33,119 bases of DNA. Origin: Kitasatospora sp. Root107. Lineage in GTDB: Bacteria; Actinomycetota; Actinomycetes; Streptomycetales; Streptomycetaceae. Below, piece by piece: positions 16,063-23,415 of the stretch (positions within the stretch are counted from its first letter, which is position 1; every line of letters begins with the position of its first letter). The translations under genes were made by a program, and so were the position numbers. The stretch spans positions 54,660 through 87,778 of the forward strand of contig NZ_LMCT01000030.1 of assembly GCF_001424875.1 (NCBI RefSeq), written 5' to 3'. Below the pieces are notes generated by a model. That model was given only the letters and a program-made list of their open reading frames with translations, did not search any database and was not told the origin of the DNA.

Positions 16063-16992
16063 TCAGGGGCCGAGGGTGTCGAGCAGGTCCCAGGCCATCA
16101 GGCCGGCACCCAGGCAGCCCGCCGTCCCGCCGAGCGCCGCCGGGACGACGGCCGGTGGTCGCTGGAAGGTCAGGCGGCGCCCGATGGCGGCCCGCAGCGG
16201 TGTCAGCAGGACCTCCCCGGCCTCGGCCAGCCCGCCGCCGATGATCACGGTGCGCGGATCGAGCAGCGTGACGGCGGTGACCAGCCCGTCGGCCAGCGCG
16301 GCCACGGCCTGCTGCCAGACGGCCACGGCGCGGGGGTCGCCCGCCGCCAACTCCCGTACGCAGTCCGCCGCGTCGGCCTTCGGCCGGCCGGCGGCGGCGG
16401 CCCAGGCCCGGCCGACGGCCGAGGCCGACGCGAACTGCTCCAGGCAGCCGAGCTGGCCGCAGGCGCACCGGGTCCCCCCGGGGCGTACGACGATGTGGCC
16501 GATCTCGCCCGCGGCGCCGTTCGCACCCGCCTCGATCCGCCCGCCGATGCCGATCGCGCCCGCGATGCCGGTGCCGAGGGCGAGGAAGAGGAAGCGGTCG
16601 ACGTCCCGGCCCGCGCCGATCCGGCTCTCGGCGAGCCCGCCGGTCCGGACGTCGTGGCCGAGGGCGACGGGGAGGTCGCCCAGCCGGTTGCTGAGCAGCG
16701 CGCCGAGCGGGACATCGCGCCAGCCGAGGTTGGCGGCGTAGACGGCGGTGCCGGTCGCGCTGTCGATGATGCCGGGCACGGCGACGCCGACCGCCACGGC
16801 CGGTTCGCCGAGGTGCCGTTCGCCGTGGCCGCGCAGTTCGGCGGCGAGGTCGAGGATGGACTCCACCACCGCGTCGGGTCCGCGTTCGCGGCGGGTGGCC
16901 AACTGCGTACGGTGCAGCAGTTCGCCGCCCGCTCCGATCAATCCGGCCTTGATTCCGGTGCCGCCCACATCCAGGGCTATGACGTGTTTCAC
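16063..16992 (-). CDS. ROK family sugar kinase (glucokinase-like)
   Basis: A 309-aa ROK kinase without an N-terminal HTH, so an enzyme rather than a repressor. It shows the phosphate-binding DVGGTGIK at the N-terminus, GLGTGI-type FLALGTGIAGA, GEIGHIVV, and the ROK zinc motif CACGQLGCLE. The usual GNDxxAxxxAE segment reads LGHDVRTGGLAE, keeping the catalytic Asp. It probably phosphorylates glucose or a related hexose in the cytosol. It is the only minus-strand gene inside the plus-strand arm, insulated by the terminator at 16002-16035 and divergent from the Dcd-like pair. It could feed sugar phosphate to the pathway's glycosyltransferase, or modify the product for self-protection; both are inference. 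Confidence 0.85.
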   Translation of the reverse strand: MKHVIALDVGGTGIKAGLIGAGGELLHRTQLATRRERGPDAVVESILDLAAELRGHGERHLGEPAVAVGVAVPGIIDSATGTAVYAANLGWRDVPLGALLSNRLGDLPVALGHDVRTGGLAESRIGAGRDVDRFLFLALGTGIAGAIGIGGRIEAGANGAAGEIGHIVVRPGGTRCACGQLGCLEQFASASAVGRAWAAAAGRPKADAADCVRELAAGDPRAVAVWQQAVAALADGLVTAVTLLDPRTVIIGGGLAEAGEVLLTPLRAAIGRRLTFQRPPAVVPAALGGTAGCLGAGLMAWDLLDTLGP

Positions 16993-17064
16993 GGGAGACA
17001 GTGTGGCCTATTCCTGCGAATTGATCCAGCCCGCGCGGATGGATTTTTGGATTCCGGCAACCGG

Positions 17065-17094
17065 TTGACGCGCTGTCGGAGAAATGCATAGCAT
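17065..17094 (+). promoter_or_regulatory. Promoter for the Dcd-like operon
   Basis: TTGACG (17065-17070) and TAGCAT (17089-17094) are separated by 18 bases, a good vegetative (HrdB-type) promoter. Transcription would start near 17101, giving a leader of about 40 bases to GTG 17143. The region is AT-richer than its surroundings and also serves the divergent ROK gene. Confidence 0.65.
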
Positions 17095-17142
17095 CATCGC
17101 GCGGTCAAATCCTCATTTCAGAGTAGAAGAGTGGTGTCTCTT

Positions 17143-17670
17143 GTGATCCTTACGGGGCCTGAAATCGTTGAATCCGCGAGAAATGGAAAGATCTCTATAT
17201 CGCCGTTCAATCGTGACCAGGTGAATCCGAACAGCTACAACGTGTGCCTCGGTGAAACGCTCGTCACCTACACGAGCGGCGTCATCGACGCGTACCGGCC
17301 GAACCCGACCGACGCCATGAAGATGGACTCCGACGGCTACGTGCTGCAGCCCGACGAGCTCTACCTGGGGCACACGGTGGAGGAGGTCGGCTCGGACTGC
17401 TTCGTGCCGCTGCTCTTCGGGCGGTCCTCGGTCGGGCGGCTCGGGCTCTTCGTGGAGATCACCGCCCCGATCGGGGACATCGGATTCCACGGCCAGTGGA
17501 CCCTGATGCTGTCGCCGATCCGGCCGTTGCGGGTGTACCCGGGCATGAAGATCGGGCAGATCATGTTCTTCGACACGCTCGGTGAGATCGAACCGTATTC
17601 CGGGAAGTACCAGGGGGCCGTCGGCCCGCAGGAATCGCGCTACTGGCGTGACAAATTGGGGCAGCTGTGA
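17143..17670 (+). CDS. dCTP deaminase/dUTPase-family protein A (catalytic Glu replaced)
   Basis: A 175-aa member of the trimeric dCTP deaminase/dUTPase fold. It keeps the triphosphate-binding FGRSSVGRLG (R94, S95, S96, R99), corresponding to R110-R115 of E. coli Dcd, and a late KYQGAVG segment. The residue equal to the catalytic Glu138 is Met (M122 in WTLML), and the His of the VHVTA strand is Glu (FVEITA). It is therefore unlikely to deaminate dCTP by itself. I start at GTG 17143 because the product then begins MILTGPE like its neighbour (MILTRAE); GTG 17131 is an alternative. It overlaps protein B by 4 bp (GTGA), implying coupled, perhaps stoichiometric, synthesis. The first ~90 bases are unusually AT-rich for this genome. 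Confidence 0.82.
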   Translation: MILTGPEIVESARNGKISISPFNRDQVNPNSYNVCLGETLVTYTSGVIDAYRPNPTDAMKMDSDGYVLQPDELYLGHTVEEVGSDCFVPLLFGRSSVGRLGLFVEITAPIGDIGFHGQWTLMLSPIRPLRVYPGMKIGQIMFFDTLGEIEPYSGKYQGAVGPQESRYWRDKLGQL

Positions 17671-18191
17671 TTCTCACCCGAGCCGAAATCGTCAAGGCGG
17701 TCGAGGCGGGCGATATCGCCATCGAGCCGTTCGATCCCCGCCGGCTGTCGCCGAACGCCTATGACTGGCGGCTCGGCGACACCATTCGCAGCTGCAATAC
17801 CGACCTCGATGCGGCCCATTCCTCGGAGTTCGTCGAGCACGTCATCCCGGCGGAGGGCATGGTGCTCCGGCCGGGCACGCTCTACCTGGGTGTCACCCAC
17901 GAGCGCACCCACTCCGAGCGCTTCGCGCAGATGATCAACGGGGATCGCACGGTGGGGGCGCTCGGGGTGTGGGTGCATGTCTCGGCCCCGCTCGGCCACG
18001 TGGGCCACGCCATCAAGTGGACGCTGGAGATCCGGGTCGCCCGCCCGGTACGGATCTATCCGGGGATGACCTTCGGGAAGATCGTCTTCCTGAAGACCCT
18101 TGGCGCGATGGCCACTTACCAGAGCATGGGCCGGAAATACACCCGTAGCAGCGGCATCGACACGTCGCGCCTGTACGAGGAGCTCGCGTGA
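17667..18191 (+). CDS. dCTP deaminase/dUTPase-family protein B (triphosphate motif lost)
   Basis: A 174-aa paralog of protein A. It keeps the catalytic Glu (E121 in KWTLEI) and the His of the preceding strand (H104 in VWVHVSA). The phosphate-binding RSSxxR is gone: the segment reads NGDRTVGALG, with Arg115-equivalent replaced by Ala98. Its losses are the mirror image of those in protein A. In this fold active sites lie at subunit interfaces, so A and B may form a mixed oligomer with one type of composite site; this is inference. The substrate may not be a nucleotide at all; a cytosine-like or amidine group made by the ArgG-like enzyme is one possibility. It overlaps both neighbours by 4 bp. 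Confidence 0.82.
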   Translation: MILTRAEIVKAVEAGDIAIEPFDPRRLSPNAYDWRLGDTIRSCNTDLDAAHSSEFVEHVIPAEGMVLRPGTLYLGVTHERTHSERFAQMINGDRTVGALGVWVHVSAPLGHVGHAIKWTLEIRVARPVRIYPGMTFGKIVFLKTLGAMATYQSMGRKYTRSSGIDTSRLYEELA

Positions 18192-19283
18192 ACATCCTGA
18201 CCGGAATCGACCTGACACCGGACAGCCCCGGCGGCAGTGTGGAGCTGCTGCGCGACCTCTACGGCGGGCCCGAACCGCTGCTGCCCCGACGTCTTCATGC
18301 TCGCCCCGGAGGGCGGGCCGGCTCCGGACGGCGGACCGGAAGCCGGGGCGAACCCGGCGCTGCTGCCGGTGACCGGGAAGACCGTGTCGGGCGCCGACTT
18401 CTGGTCCTACGTCGACCGACTGGGCGCCGCCGTCGCGGACCGGTTCGGCAGCCAGGACTACGACGTGCTGCACCAGCACCACCTGACCTTCGGCGCGACG
18501 GCCGCGCTGCAGCGGGTCTTCCCGGACCGGCCGAAGATCGCACTGGTGCACGGCACCGACCTGCTGTACGCGGCGGACCACCCGACCCAGGCCGAGGTGC
18601 TCCGGGAGACGGTGGCGGCGGCCGCCGCGATCGTCGTGCCCACCATGGCCATGGCGGACCGGCTGCGGCAGCTGACGCCGGTCGCGCCGGAGCGGATCGT
18701 CCAGGTGCCCTGGGGCGTCCCCGACCGGCTGCTGGCCCGGCCGCCCGTCCGGTCCGAGCGGAGCCCGGGCGTCCTGCGGGTGTGCTACGCGGGCCGGCTC
18801 ACGGCCGAGAAGGCCACGGCCGAGGTGATGCGGCGGTGGCCGGGCCTGGAGGGGATCGAACTCGCGGTGGCAGCACCGCAGTCGGAGTTCGCGGCACTGG
18901 CCGCCCGGGCCGACCTGTCCCGGGTGCGCTATCTCGGCTGGCTGTCGCGTGAGGAGCTGTGGCGCGAGTTCGGCCGACACGACCTGCTGATGGTCCCGTC
19001 GCTCAAGCTGGAGGCCTTCGGGCTGGTGACCATCGAGGCCCAGGCGGTCGGCCTGCCGGTGGCGTACCAACCCGTGCCCGGCCTGGCCGAGGTGCTGGGC
19101 GACTCCGCGCTCGCGGTCGACTTCGGGGACCTCGAAGCGCTCGCGCTGCGCCTCAAGGAGTTCCGCGCCGGACCGGGCCTGCTGGACGAGTTGGCCGCCG
19201 CCGGGCTGGCCAACAGCAGGCGCTTCCCGCTGTCGCGGACCGCCCGTGAGCTCGGCGAGCTCTCGCACGCCGTGGCCCGCTAG
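18188..19283 (+). CDS. GT4-type glycosyltransferase, apparent frameshift near its 5' end
   Basis: A GT-B fold glycosyltransferase of about 364 aa. The C-terminal half has YAGRLTAEKA at the donor-site start and the GT4 signature EAFGLVTIE (E-x7-E). The N-terminus MNILTGIDLTPDSPGGS has the usual acceptor-side Gly-rich loop. It starts at 18188, overlapping Dcd-like B by 4 bp. As assembled the frame breaks: MNILT... runs to about 18283 and the rest is in the next frame. Reading the four-C run at 18284-18287 as three C joins them smoothly (PEPLLP then DVFMLAPEGG). With otherwise intact motifs and GC3, an error is more likely than a dead gene. It should attach a sugar to the pathway product or an intermediate. 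Confidence 0.8.
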
Positions 19284-19318
19284 CCCGCCCGACAGCCCGT
19301 ACCCCGCTGGAGACGACC

Positions 19319-19825
19319 ATGGATGACCACTCGACGGACGATCACGCGACGCGCGGGGACTGCGTGTTCTGCGCCATCGTGCACGGACGCCACCCGGCCC
19401 CGATCCTCTACGAGGACGACCTCACGGTGGCGTTCCTCGACATCACCGCAGTCATGGACGGCCACACACTGGTGATCCCGAAACGCCACGCCGCCGACCT
19501 CTGGCAGATCACGCCGGAGGACGCCGCCGCGGTGATGAGCACCGTCCACCTGATGGCTCGGCGCATCCAGGACGTGCTGGCGCCAGACGGTCTGACGCTC
19601 TTTCAGGCGAACCGGGAGGCAGGGTGGCAGGACGTGTTCCATCTGCACGTCCACCTGGTGCCCCGGACGGCCGGTGATCACCTGCACCGGCCGTGGAAGG
19701 CCGACCCGGTGCCGCTGGAGCAGTTGGCGGCGACCCGCGCCCGGCTGTCGCTGCTGCCCGCCGACCCGGCGAAGCTCGCCGACCCGGCCGATCCGAGGAC
19801 GACAGTGGAGAGCTGTGTTGCGTAG
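19319..19825 (+). CDS. HIT family protein (histidine triad nucleotide-binding/hydrolase)
   Basis: A 168-aa HIT protein with CVFC near the N-terminus, DGHTLVIPKRH, and the histidine triad HLHVHLVPR. HIT enzymes cleave P-N or P-O bonds of nucleotides, typically releasing AMP, for example from aminoacyl-adenylates or AMP-amines. In this cluster, which has several AMP- or ADP-forming ligases and an adenylating ArgG-like enzyme, it may clear stray adenylates or deprotect an AMP-conjugate; this is inference. It sits 35 bp after the glycosyltransferase, and its last 11 bases overlap the MFS gene. Confidence 0.88.
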   Translation: MDDHSTDDHATRGDCVFCAIVHGRHPAPILYEDDLTVAFLDITAVMDGHTLVIPKRHAADLWQITPEDAAAVMSTVHLMARRIQDVLAPDGLTLFQANREAGWQDVFHLHVHLVPRTAGDHLHRPWKADPVPLEQLAATRARLSLLPADPAKLADPADPRTTVESCVA

Positions 19826-21080
19826 TACCGACCTTTCGATCCTGCGAGAACGCTCCTTCCGGCTGCTGTTCTCGGCCCGGTCCGTCTCCCTGCTCGGCGA
19901 CGCGATCGCGCCCGTCGCGCTGGCGTTCGCCGTCCTCGGGATGCCGGACGGCTCGGGCACGACGCTCGGCTTCGTGCTCGCCGTCCGGCTGGCCGCGCAG
20001 GTCGCGTTCCTGCTCTACGGCGGCGTGCTGGCGGACCGGCTGCCCCGGCACCGGGTGATGATCTGGGCCGAGCTGGCCGCCGGTGCGGTGCAGGGCGCGA
20101 TCGGGTTCCTGGTGCTGACCGGGACGGCCTCCACGCTCAGTCTGGTCGCCCTGTCGGTGGTCGGCGGTGCCGCCAGTGCGCTGTTCACCCCGGCCTCCCG
20201 GACCATGACGGTCCAGCTGGTGCCGGCCGACAAGGTCCAGTCGGCGAACGCGCTGGTCCAATTGTCGATGAACGCCGGCAGCATCGGCGGAGCCGCCCTC
20301 GCCGGTGTGCTCGTCACGGTGCTCGGTCCGGGCTGGGCGCTGATGGTGGACGCGGTGACCTTCCTGGTCTCTGCCGCGCTGCTGACCGGCATCCGGCCGT
20401 CCCGGGCGGCCGACGCCCCGGCGCCCTCGACGGACCACATCTTCACCCAACTCAAGGACGGTTGGCGGGAGTTCACCGCCAGGACCTGGGTGTGGGCCAC
20501 CGTCGCCCAGCTGGCGCTGGTGAACGTGTGCATCGGCGGCGGCTTCGTGGTGCTCGGGCCGGTCGAGGCCGCGAAGCACCTCGGTGGCGCGTCCGCCTGG
20601 GCCGCCGTCCTCACCGCCCAGGCGATCGGCTTCGTGGTGGGCAGCCTGCTGGCGATCCGGGTCCGGCCGAGACGGCCGGTGCAGGCCGCGGCCCTCTTCA
20701 CGCTGGGCATCGTGCCGTCCCTGCTCTGCCTGGCCTGGACCGCACCGGTCGCGGTGACCGCCTGCGCGATGCTGGTCACCGGTGTGTGCATGAGCCTGAA
20801 CGACGTCACCTTCCTGACGGCACTTCAGAAGCACCTGCCGGAGGAGTCGATGTCCCGGGTGATGTCGTACGACGCCTTCGGCTCCTTCGTCTTCATCCCG
20901 CTCGGTCTGGCCGTCGCCACACCGATCGCGGACAGCGTCGGCATCGGCCCCGCGCTGGCCGGTGCGGCGGCACTGATCGTCCTGGCGGCGCTCACCATGG
21001 TGGCCCTGCCCAGCGTGCGGGCCATGCGGGACGACCCCGAACCACTCGCCGGGCCGGCGCTGCAACCGGCCGAAAGCTAA
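19815..21080 (+). CDS. MFS transporter, probable product exporter
   Basis: A 421-aa major facilitator of the MFS_3/enterobactin-exporter-like type, with about 12 hydrophobic segments. It begins RSFRLLFSARSVSLLGDAIAPVALAFAV and has an ADRLPRHRVM loop between helices 2 and 3 (the MFS A-like motif). I start at GTG 19815 (GGAG four bases upstream); TTG 19818 is equally possible. It overlaps the HIT gene and precedes ligase 2, so it is embedded in the pathway and is likely the export or self-resistance pump. It ends in a hairpin terminator. Confidence 0.85.
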   Translation: MLRSTDLSILRERSFRLLFSARSVSLLGDAIAPVALAFAVLGMPDGSGTTLGFVLAVRLAAQVAFLLYGGVLADRLPRHRVMIWAELAAGAVQGAIGFLVLTGTASTLSLVALSVVGGAASALFTPASRTMTVQLVPADKVQSANALVQLSMNAGSIGGAALAGVLVTVLGPGWALMVDAVTFLVSAALLTGIRPSRAADAPAPSTDHIFTQLKDGWREFTARTWVWATVAQLALVNVCIGGGFVVLGPVEAAKHLGGASAWAAVLTAQAIGFVVGSLLAIRVRPRRPVQAAALFTLGIVPSLLCLAWTAPVAVTACAMLVTGVCMSLNDVTFLTALQKHLPEESMSRVMSYDAFGSFVFIPLGLAVATPIADSVGIGPALAGAAALIVLAALTMVALPSVRAMRDDPEPLAGPALQPAES

Positions 21081-21112
21081 GGCCCTCCGCCCCCCCAATG
21101 GCCGGAGGGCCT
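21081..21112 (+). terminator. Hairpin terminator after MFS gene, related to ends of the 25.7-kb inverted repeat
   Basis: GGCCCTCCG pairs with CGGAGGGCC around a C-rich loop, immediately after the MFS stop TAA. The right half, from seven C through AAT to CTAAGG (21090-21116), matches the right end of the giant repeat at about 25847-25873 except for roughly three positions, and both are flanked by TAA. Confidence 0.75.
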
Positions 21113-21153
21113 AAGGCCCGGTCGGCGGCCATTCCCACAACGAAGGAGACGTC

Positions 21154-22488
21154 ATGTCAGAGGACCAGCCCTCGGCCCTGCTCGTCGGTACGGACGTGTA
21201 CGCGATGCGCGCCTGCCTCAGGACCGGCATCAAGCCGTATGTCGTGCACGGCCCGCACTTGAACGACTGGGGCAGCATGGAGCTTCCCGAGGGCGCGGTG
21301 GGGATCTTCGCGGAGGATCCGACCAGCATCGAGAGCATCCTGTTCAGCCTGCGCCGGGCGGGCGCCACCGAGCGCGAGTTCCTCTTCGTCCAGACCTCGG
21401 ACGAGGAGGCCCTGGTCACCGTCGCGGCGCTGGCGAAGGTGCTCGACCTCCCGACGCCGGTGGAGGCGGACATCGCCCTGCACTTCCGGGACAAGTGGCT
21501 GCAGAAGCAGATCGTCTCGGCGGCGGGGGTGGACGTCGCGGCCTCGCAGGTCATCGAGGACATCCAGCACCTGGACCCGGCCGGCCTCGCGGACTTCGGC
21601 CGGGCGGTGCTCAAGCCGCTCGCCGGTGCCGGTACCAGGAACACGTCGGTGGTCGGCAGCCGCGAGGAACTGGTCGCGACCTGCCAGGAGTACCGTCGGC
21701 GCGGCGTGCCGCAACGGACGTTCGTGCTCGAGGAGTTCATCACGGGTGACGAGTGGATGGTCGACGGCGTCGTCTTCGACGGGGAGCTGCAGTTCCTCAG
21801 CGTGGGCAGCTACGTCGAGCCCTGCCTGACCGCCGTCGACTCCAACCGGGTGCTGCAGCTGGAGCGGTTCGACCCGACCGCCGACGCGGGCGTCTACGAC
21901 CTCGCGCGACCGGTGGTCGCGGCGGCGCTGCGGGCACTCGGGCTGCGGCGCGGGGTGTTCCACATGGAGCTCTTCCACCAACAGGACACCGGCAGGCTGG
22001 TGTTCGGCGAGTGCGCCGCCCGGACGGGTGGCGGCCTGATCCACGAGTCGGTGGAGTACAAGTTCGGCGTGGACCTCGGCGCGGCCGCCATCCGGTGCGC
22101 GGCGGGTGTCGACCCGCAGGTCGAGCCGAAGGTCAGGCCCGACAGCGTCAGCACGATCTTCCTGGCCGGCCGGCCGGGCACCCTGATCGGCCGCCCGTCG
22201 CCGGCCGAGATCCGCGCATTGCCCGGCGTGGAGCACGTCCGGCTGGACCTCCCGTACGGGTTCCGGATGGCGGATTCGGTGGCGGACACCACCGAAGGGG
22301 TCGGGCAGGTGATGCTGAGCGGGCGCACCCGGGAGGAGGTACGTGAGCGGCGGGAGTTCCTGACCCAGTGGTTCGACGAGCGGCTGACGGTGGTGCCGAC
22401 CCACGCCGACTACCCGGAGCTCCGGCGCTGGCAGCAGGCCAACTGGCCGGACTCCGTCTCGCCGTTCGGCACCTACCCGCGCGACTGA
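21154..22488 (+). CDS. ATP-grasp peptide/amide ligase 2
   Basis: A 444-aa ligase, the same length as the one at 13348 and collinear with it from MS...PSALLVGTD to the C-terminal FGTYPRD. ATP-grasp features are conserved: FRDKWLQKQ, VLKPLAGAG, VLEEFITGDEW, VFGECAARTGG. Differences cluster in presumed substrate regions, e.g. GGGLIHESVEYKFG here against GGLLQPELVEAKFG in ligase 1, so the two probably form different bonds. ATG 21154 has AAGGAGACGTC upstream. It lies after the MFS gene behind a terminator-like hairpin, so it may be weakly read through or have its own promoter. The substrates are unknown; two ligases imply two ATP-driven amide bonds in the product. Confidence 0.85.
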   Translation: MSEDQPSALLVGTDVYAMRACLRTGIKPYVVHGPHLNDWGSMELPEGAVGIFAEDPTSIESILFSLRRAGATEREFLFVQTSDEEALVTVAALAKVLDLPTPVEADIALHFRDKWLQKQIVSAAGVDVAASQVIEDIQHLDPAGLADFGRAVLKPLAGAGTRNTSVVGSREELVATCQEYRRRGVPQRTFVLEEFITGDEWMVDGVVFDGELQFLSVGSYVEPCLTAVDSNRVLQLERFDPTADAGVYDLARPVVAAALRALGLRRGVFHMELFHQQDTGRLVFGECAARTGGGLIHESVEYKFGVDLGAAAIRCAAGVDPQVEPKVRPDSVSTIFLAGRPGTLIGRPSPAEIRALPGVEHVRLDLPYGFRMADSVADTTEGVGQVMLSGRTREEVRERREFLTQWFDERLTVVPTHADYPELRRWQQANWPDSVSPFGTYPRD

Positions 22489-22569
22489 CCCGGCGTCGTA
22501 GCGGCACCGCAGGGCTCCTGTCCGGGGCCCGGCGGTGCCGCTCGGCCCGCTGATCTGATGGGAGCTCAG

Positions 22570-23295
22570 ATGAACCTCGACGTACTGTCGTTCAACATTC
22601 GTCACGGCCTGGGTACCGACGGGGTGCTCGACCTCGACCGGACCGCCCGGGTGATCCGGTCGAGCGGCGCCGACGTGATCGGTCTCCAGGAGGTGGACCG
22701 GCACTTCGGGGAGCGCAGCGACTGGGGTGACCAGGCCACCGCGCTGGCCGAACTGCTGGGCTACCACCTTGCCTTCGGCGCCAACATCGACCTCGATCCG
22801 CCGGCTCCGGGCCGGCCGCGGATCCAGTACGGCACCGCGGTGCTGTCCCGCCACCCGATCGTCCGGTGGGACAACACGCACCTGTTCCGCTCGCCGGACG
22901 AGGAGCAGCGTGGCCTGCTGCACGCGGAGATCGACGTCTACGGGGTCGCCGTGCACGTGTACACCGCGCATCTCGAACTGTTCTCGGAGACCGATCGCGT
23001 CCAACAGGCCGAGCAGGTGGTGGAGTTGATCGGTGCCACCGGCCCGGCGGTGCTGCTCGGCGACTTCAACGCCACCCCTCGGACGGCGGAGATCGCGACC
23101 GTCCGGGCGAGCTTCACCGACGCGTGGACGGCGTTCGGTAGTGCACGTGCGGGATCACCAGGATGTGGGTCGGCGCCTGCGGGTGGATGTCCCGGAAGGC
23201 CAGCGTCCGCTCGCTCTTCCAGCGCAGCGCCCGGCACCTGCCGGTGCTCGCCCGGCTGGTGGTCGGGCCGGAGGACAGCGCGAGGTAGCGGATGA
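22570..23295 (+). CDS. Endonuclease/exonuclease/phosphatase family protein, C-terminally truncated
   Basis: The first ~190 aa are a good EEP fold: LSFNIRHG, GLQEVD (metal Glu), VYTAHLEL and LLGDFNATP (catalytic Asp/Asn). The normal final part with the conserved C-terminal SDH-type His is missing. After FTDAWTAFG (about 23137) the frame continues to 23295 in Arg/Gly/Ser-rich text that reads as an antisense shadow of another gene. The enzyme is therefore probably inactive or altered. GGGAG precedes ATG 22570; ATG 22558 is an alternative. Intact relatives hydrolyse phosphodiesters or phosphomonoesters such as nucleotides or inositol phosphates. It follows ligase 2 and may have belonged to the cluster before being cut at its border. 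Confidence 0.7.
   Translation: MNLDVLSFNIRHGLGTDGVLDLDRTARVIRSSGADVIGLQEVDRHFGERSDWGDQATALAELLGYHLAFGANIDLDPPAPGRPRIQYGTAVLSRHPIVRWDNTHLFRSPDEEQRGLLHAEIDVYGVAVHVYTAHLELFSETDRVQQAEQVVELIGATGPAVLLGDFNATPRTAEIATVRASFTDAWTAFGSARAGSPGCGSAPAGGCPGRPASARSSSAAPGTCRCSPGWWSGRRTARGSG
23138..23215 (-). pseudogene. Internal fragment of a second HIT family gene
   Basis: On the minus strand this stretch encodes ERTLAFRDIHPQAPTH followed by ILVIPHVHY, a very characteristic part of HinT/PKCI-type HIT proteins, with every third base G or C. Both the upstream CxFC part and the downstream HxHxH triad are absent, so only about 26 codons remain. It abuts the point where the EEP gene loses homology. Confidence 0.65.
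23214..23288 (+). pseudogene. Possible 3' fragment of an unidentified gene
   Basis: Twenty-four codons with 100% GC3 ending in TAG, reading LFQRSARHLPVLARLVVG then PEDSAR. It has no start or upstream body here and begins where the HIT fragment ends. I do not recognise the protein. It may be a third piece of a rearranged junction. Confidence 0.35.
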
Positions 23296-23299
23296 TCAT

Positions 23300-23329
23300 C
23301 TTCCGTAAGTTCTCGGCTGGGCACGGAAG
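23300..23329. promoter_or_regulatory. Inverted repeat upstream of FAD monooxygenase
   Basis: CTTCCGT and ACGGAAG form a perfect 7-bp dyad across 16 bases, about 90 bases before the monooxygenase start. It could be an operator or the terminator of the broken genes upstream. Confidence 0.35.
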
Positions 23330-23415
23330 TTACTGCTGCGTAGATGTTTTGGGGATGATCCACCGGATGCAAGGATTCGGATGATCACGTACCGAGTGCC
23401 GAGGAGTGCCACCCC

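Noticed and set aside
14357..17089. A 910-codon minus-strand open frame
   Set aside because: Arg/Pro/Gly-rich shadow antisense to the ArgG-like gene and out of frame with the ROK gene; no family features.
21157..23004. A 615-codon minus-strand frame opposite ATP-grasp ligase 2 and EEP
   Set aside because: Mirror of the plus-strand genes, with no recognisable domain.
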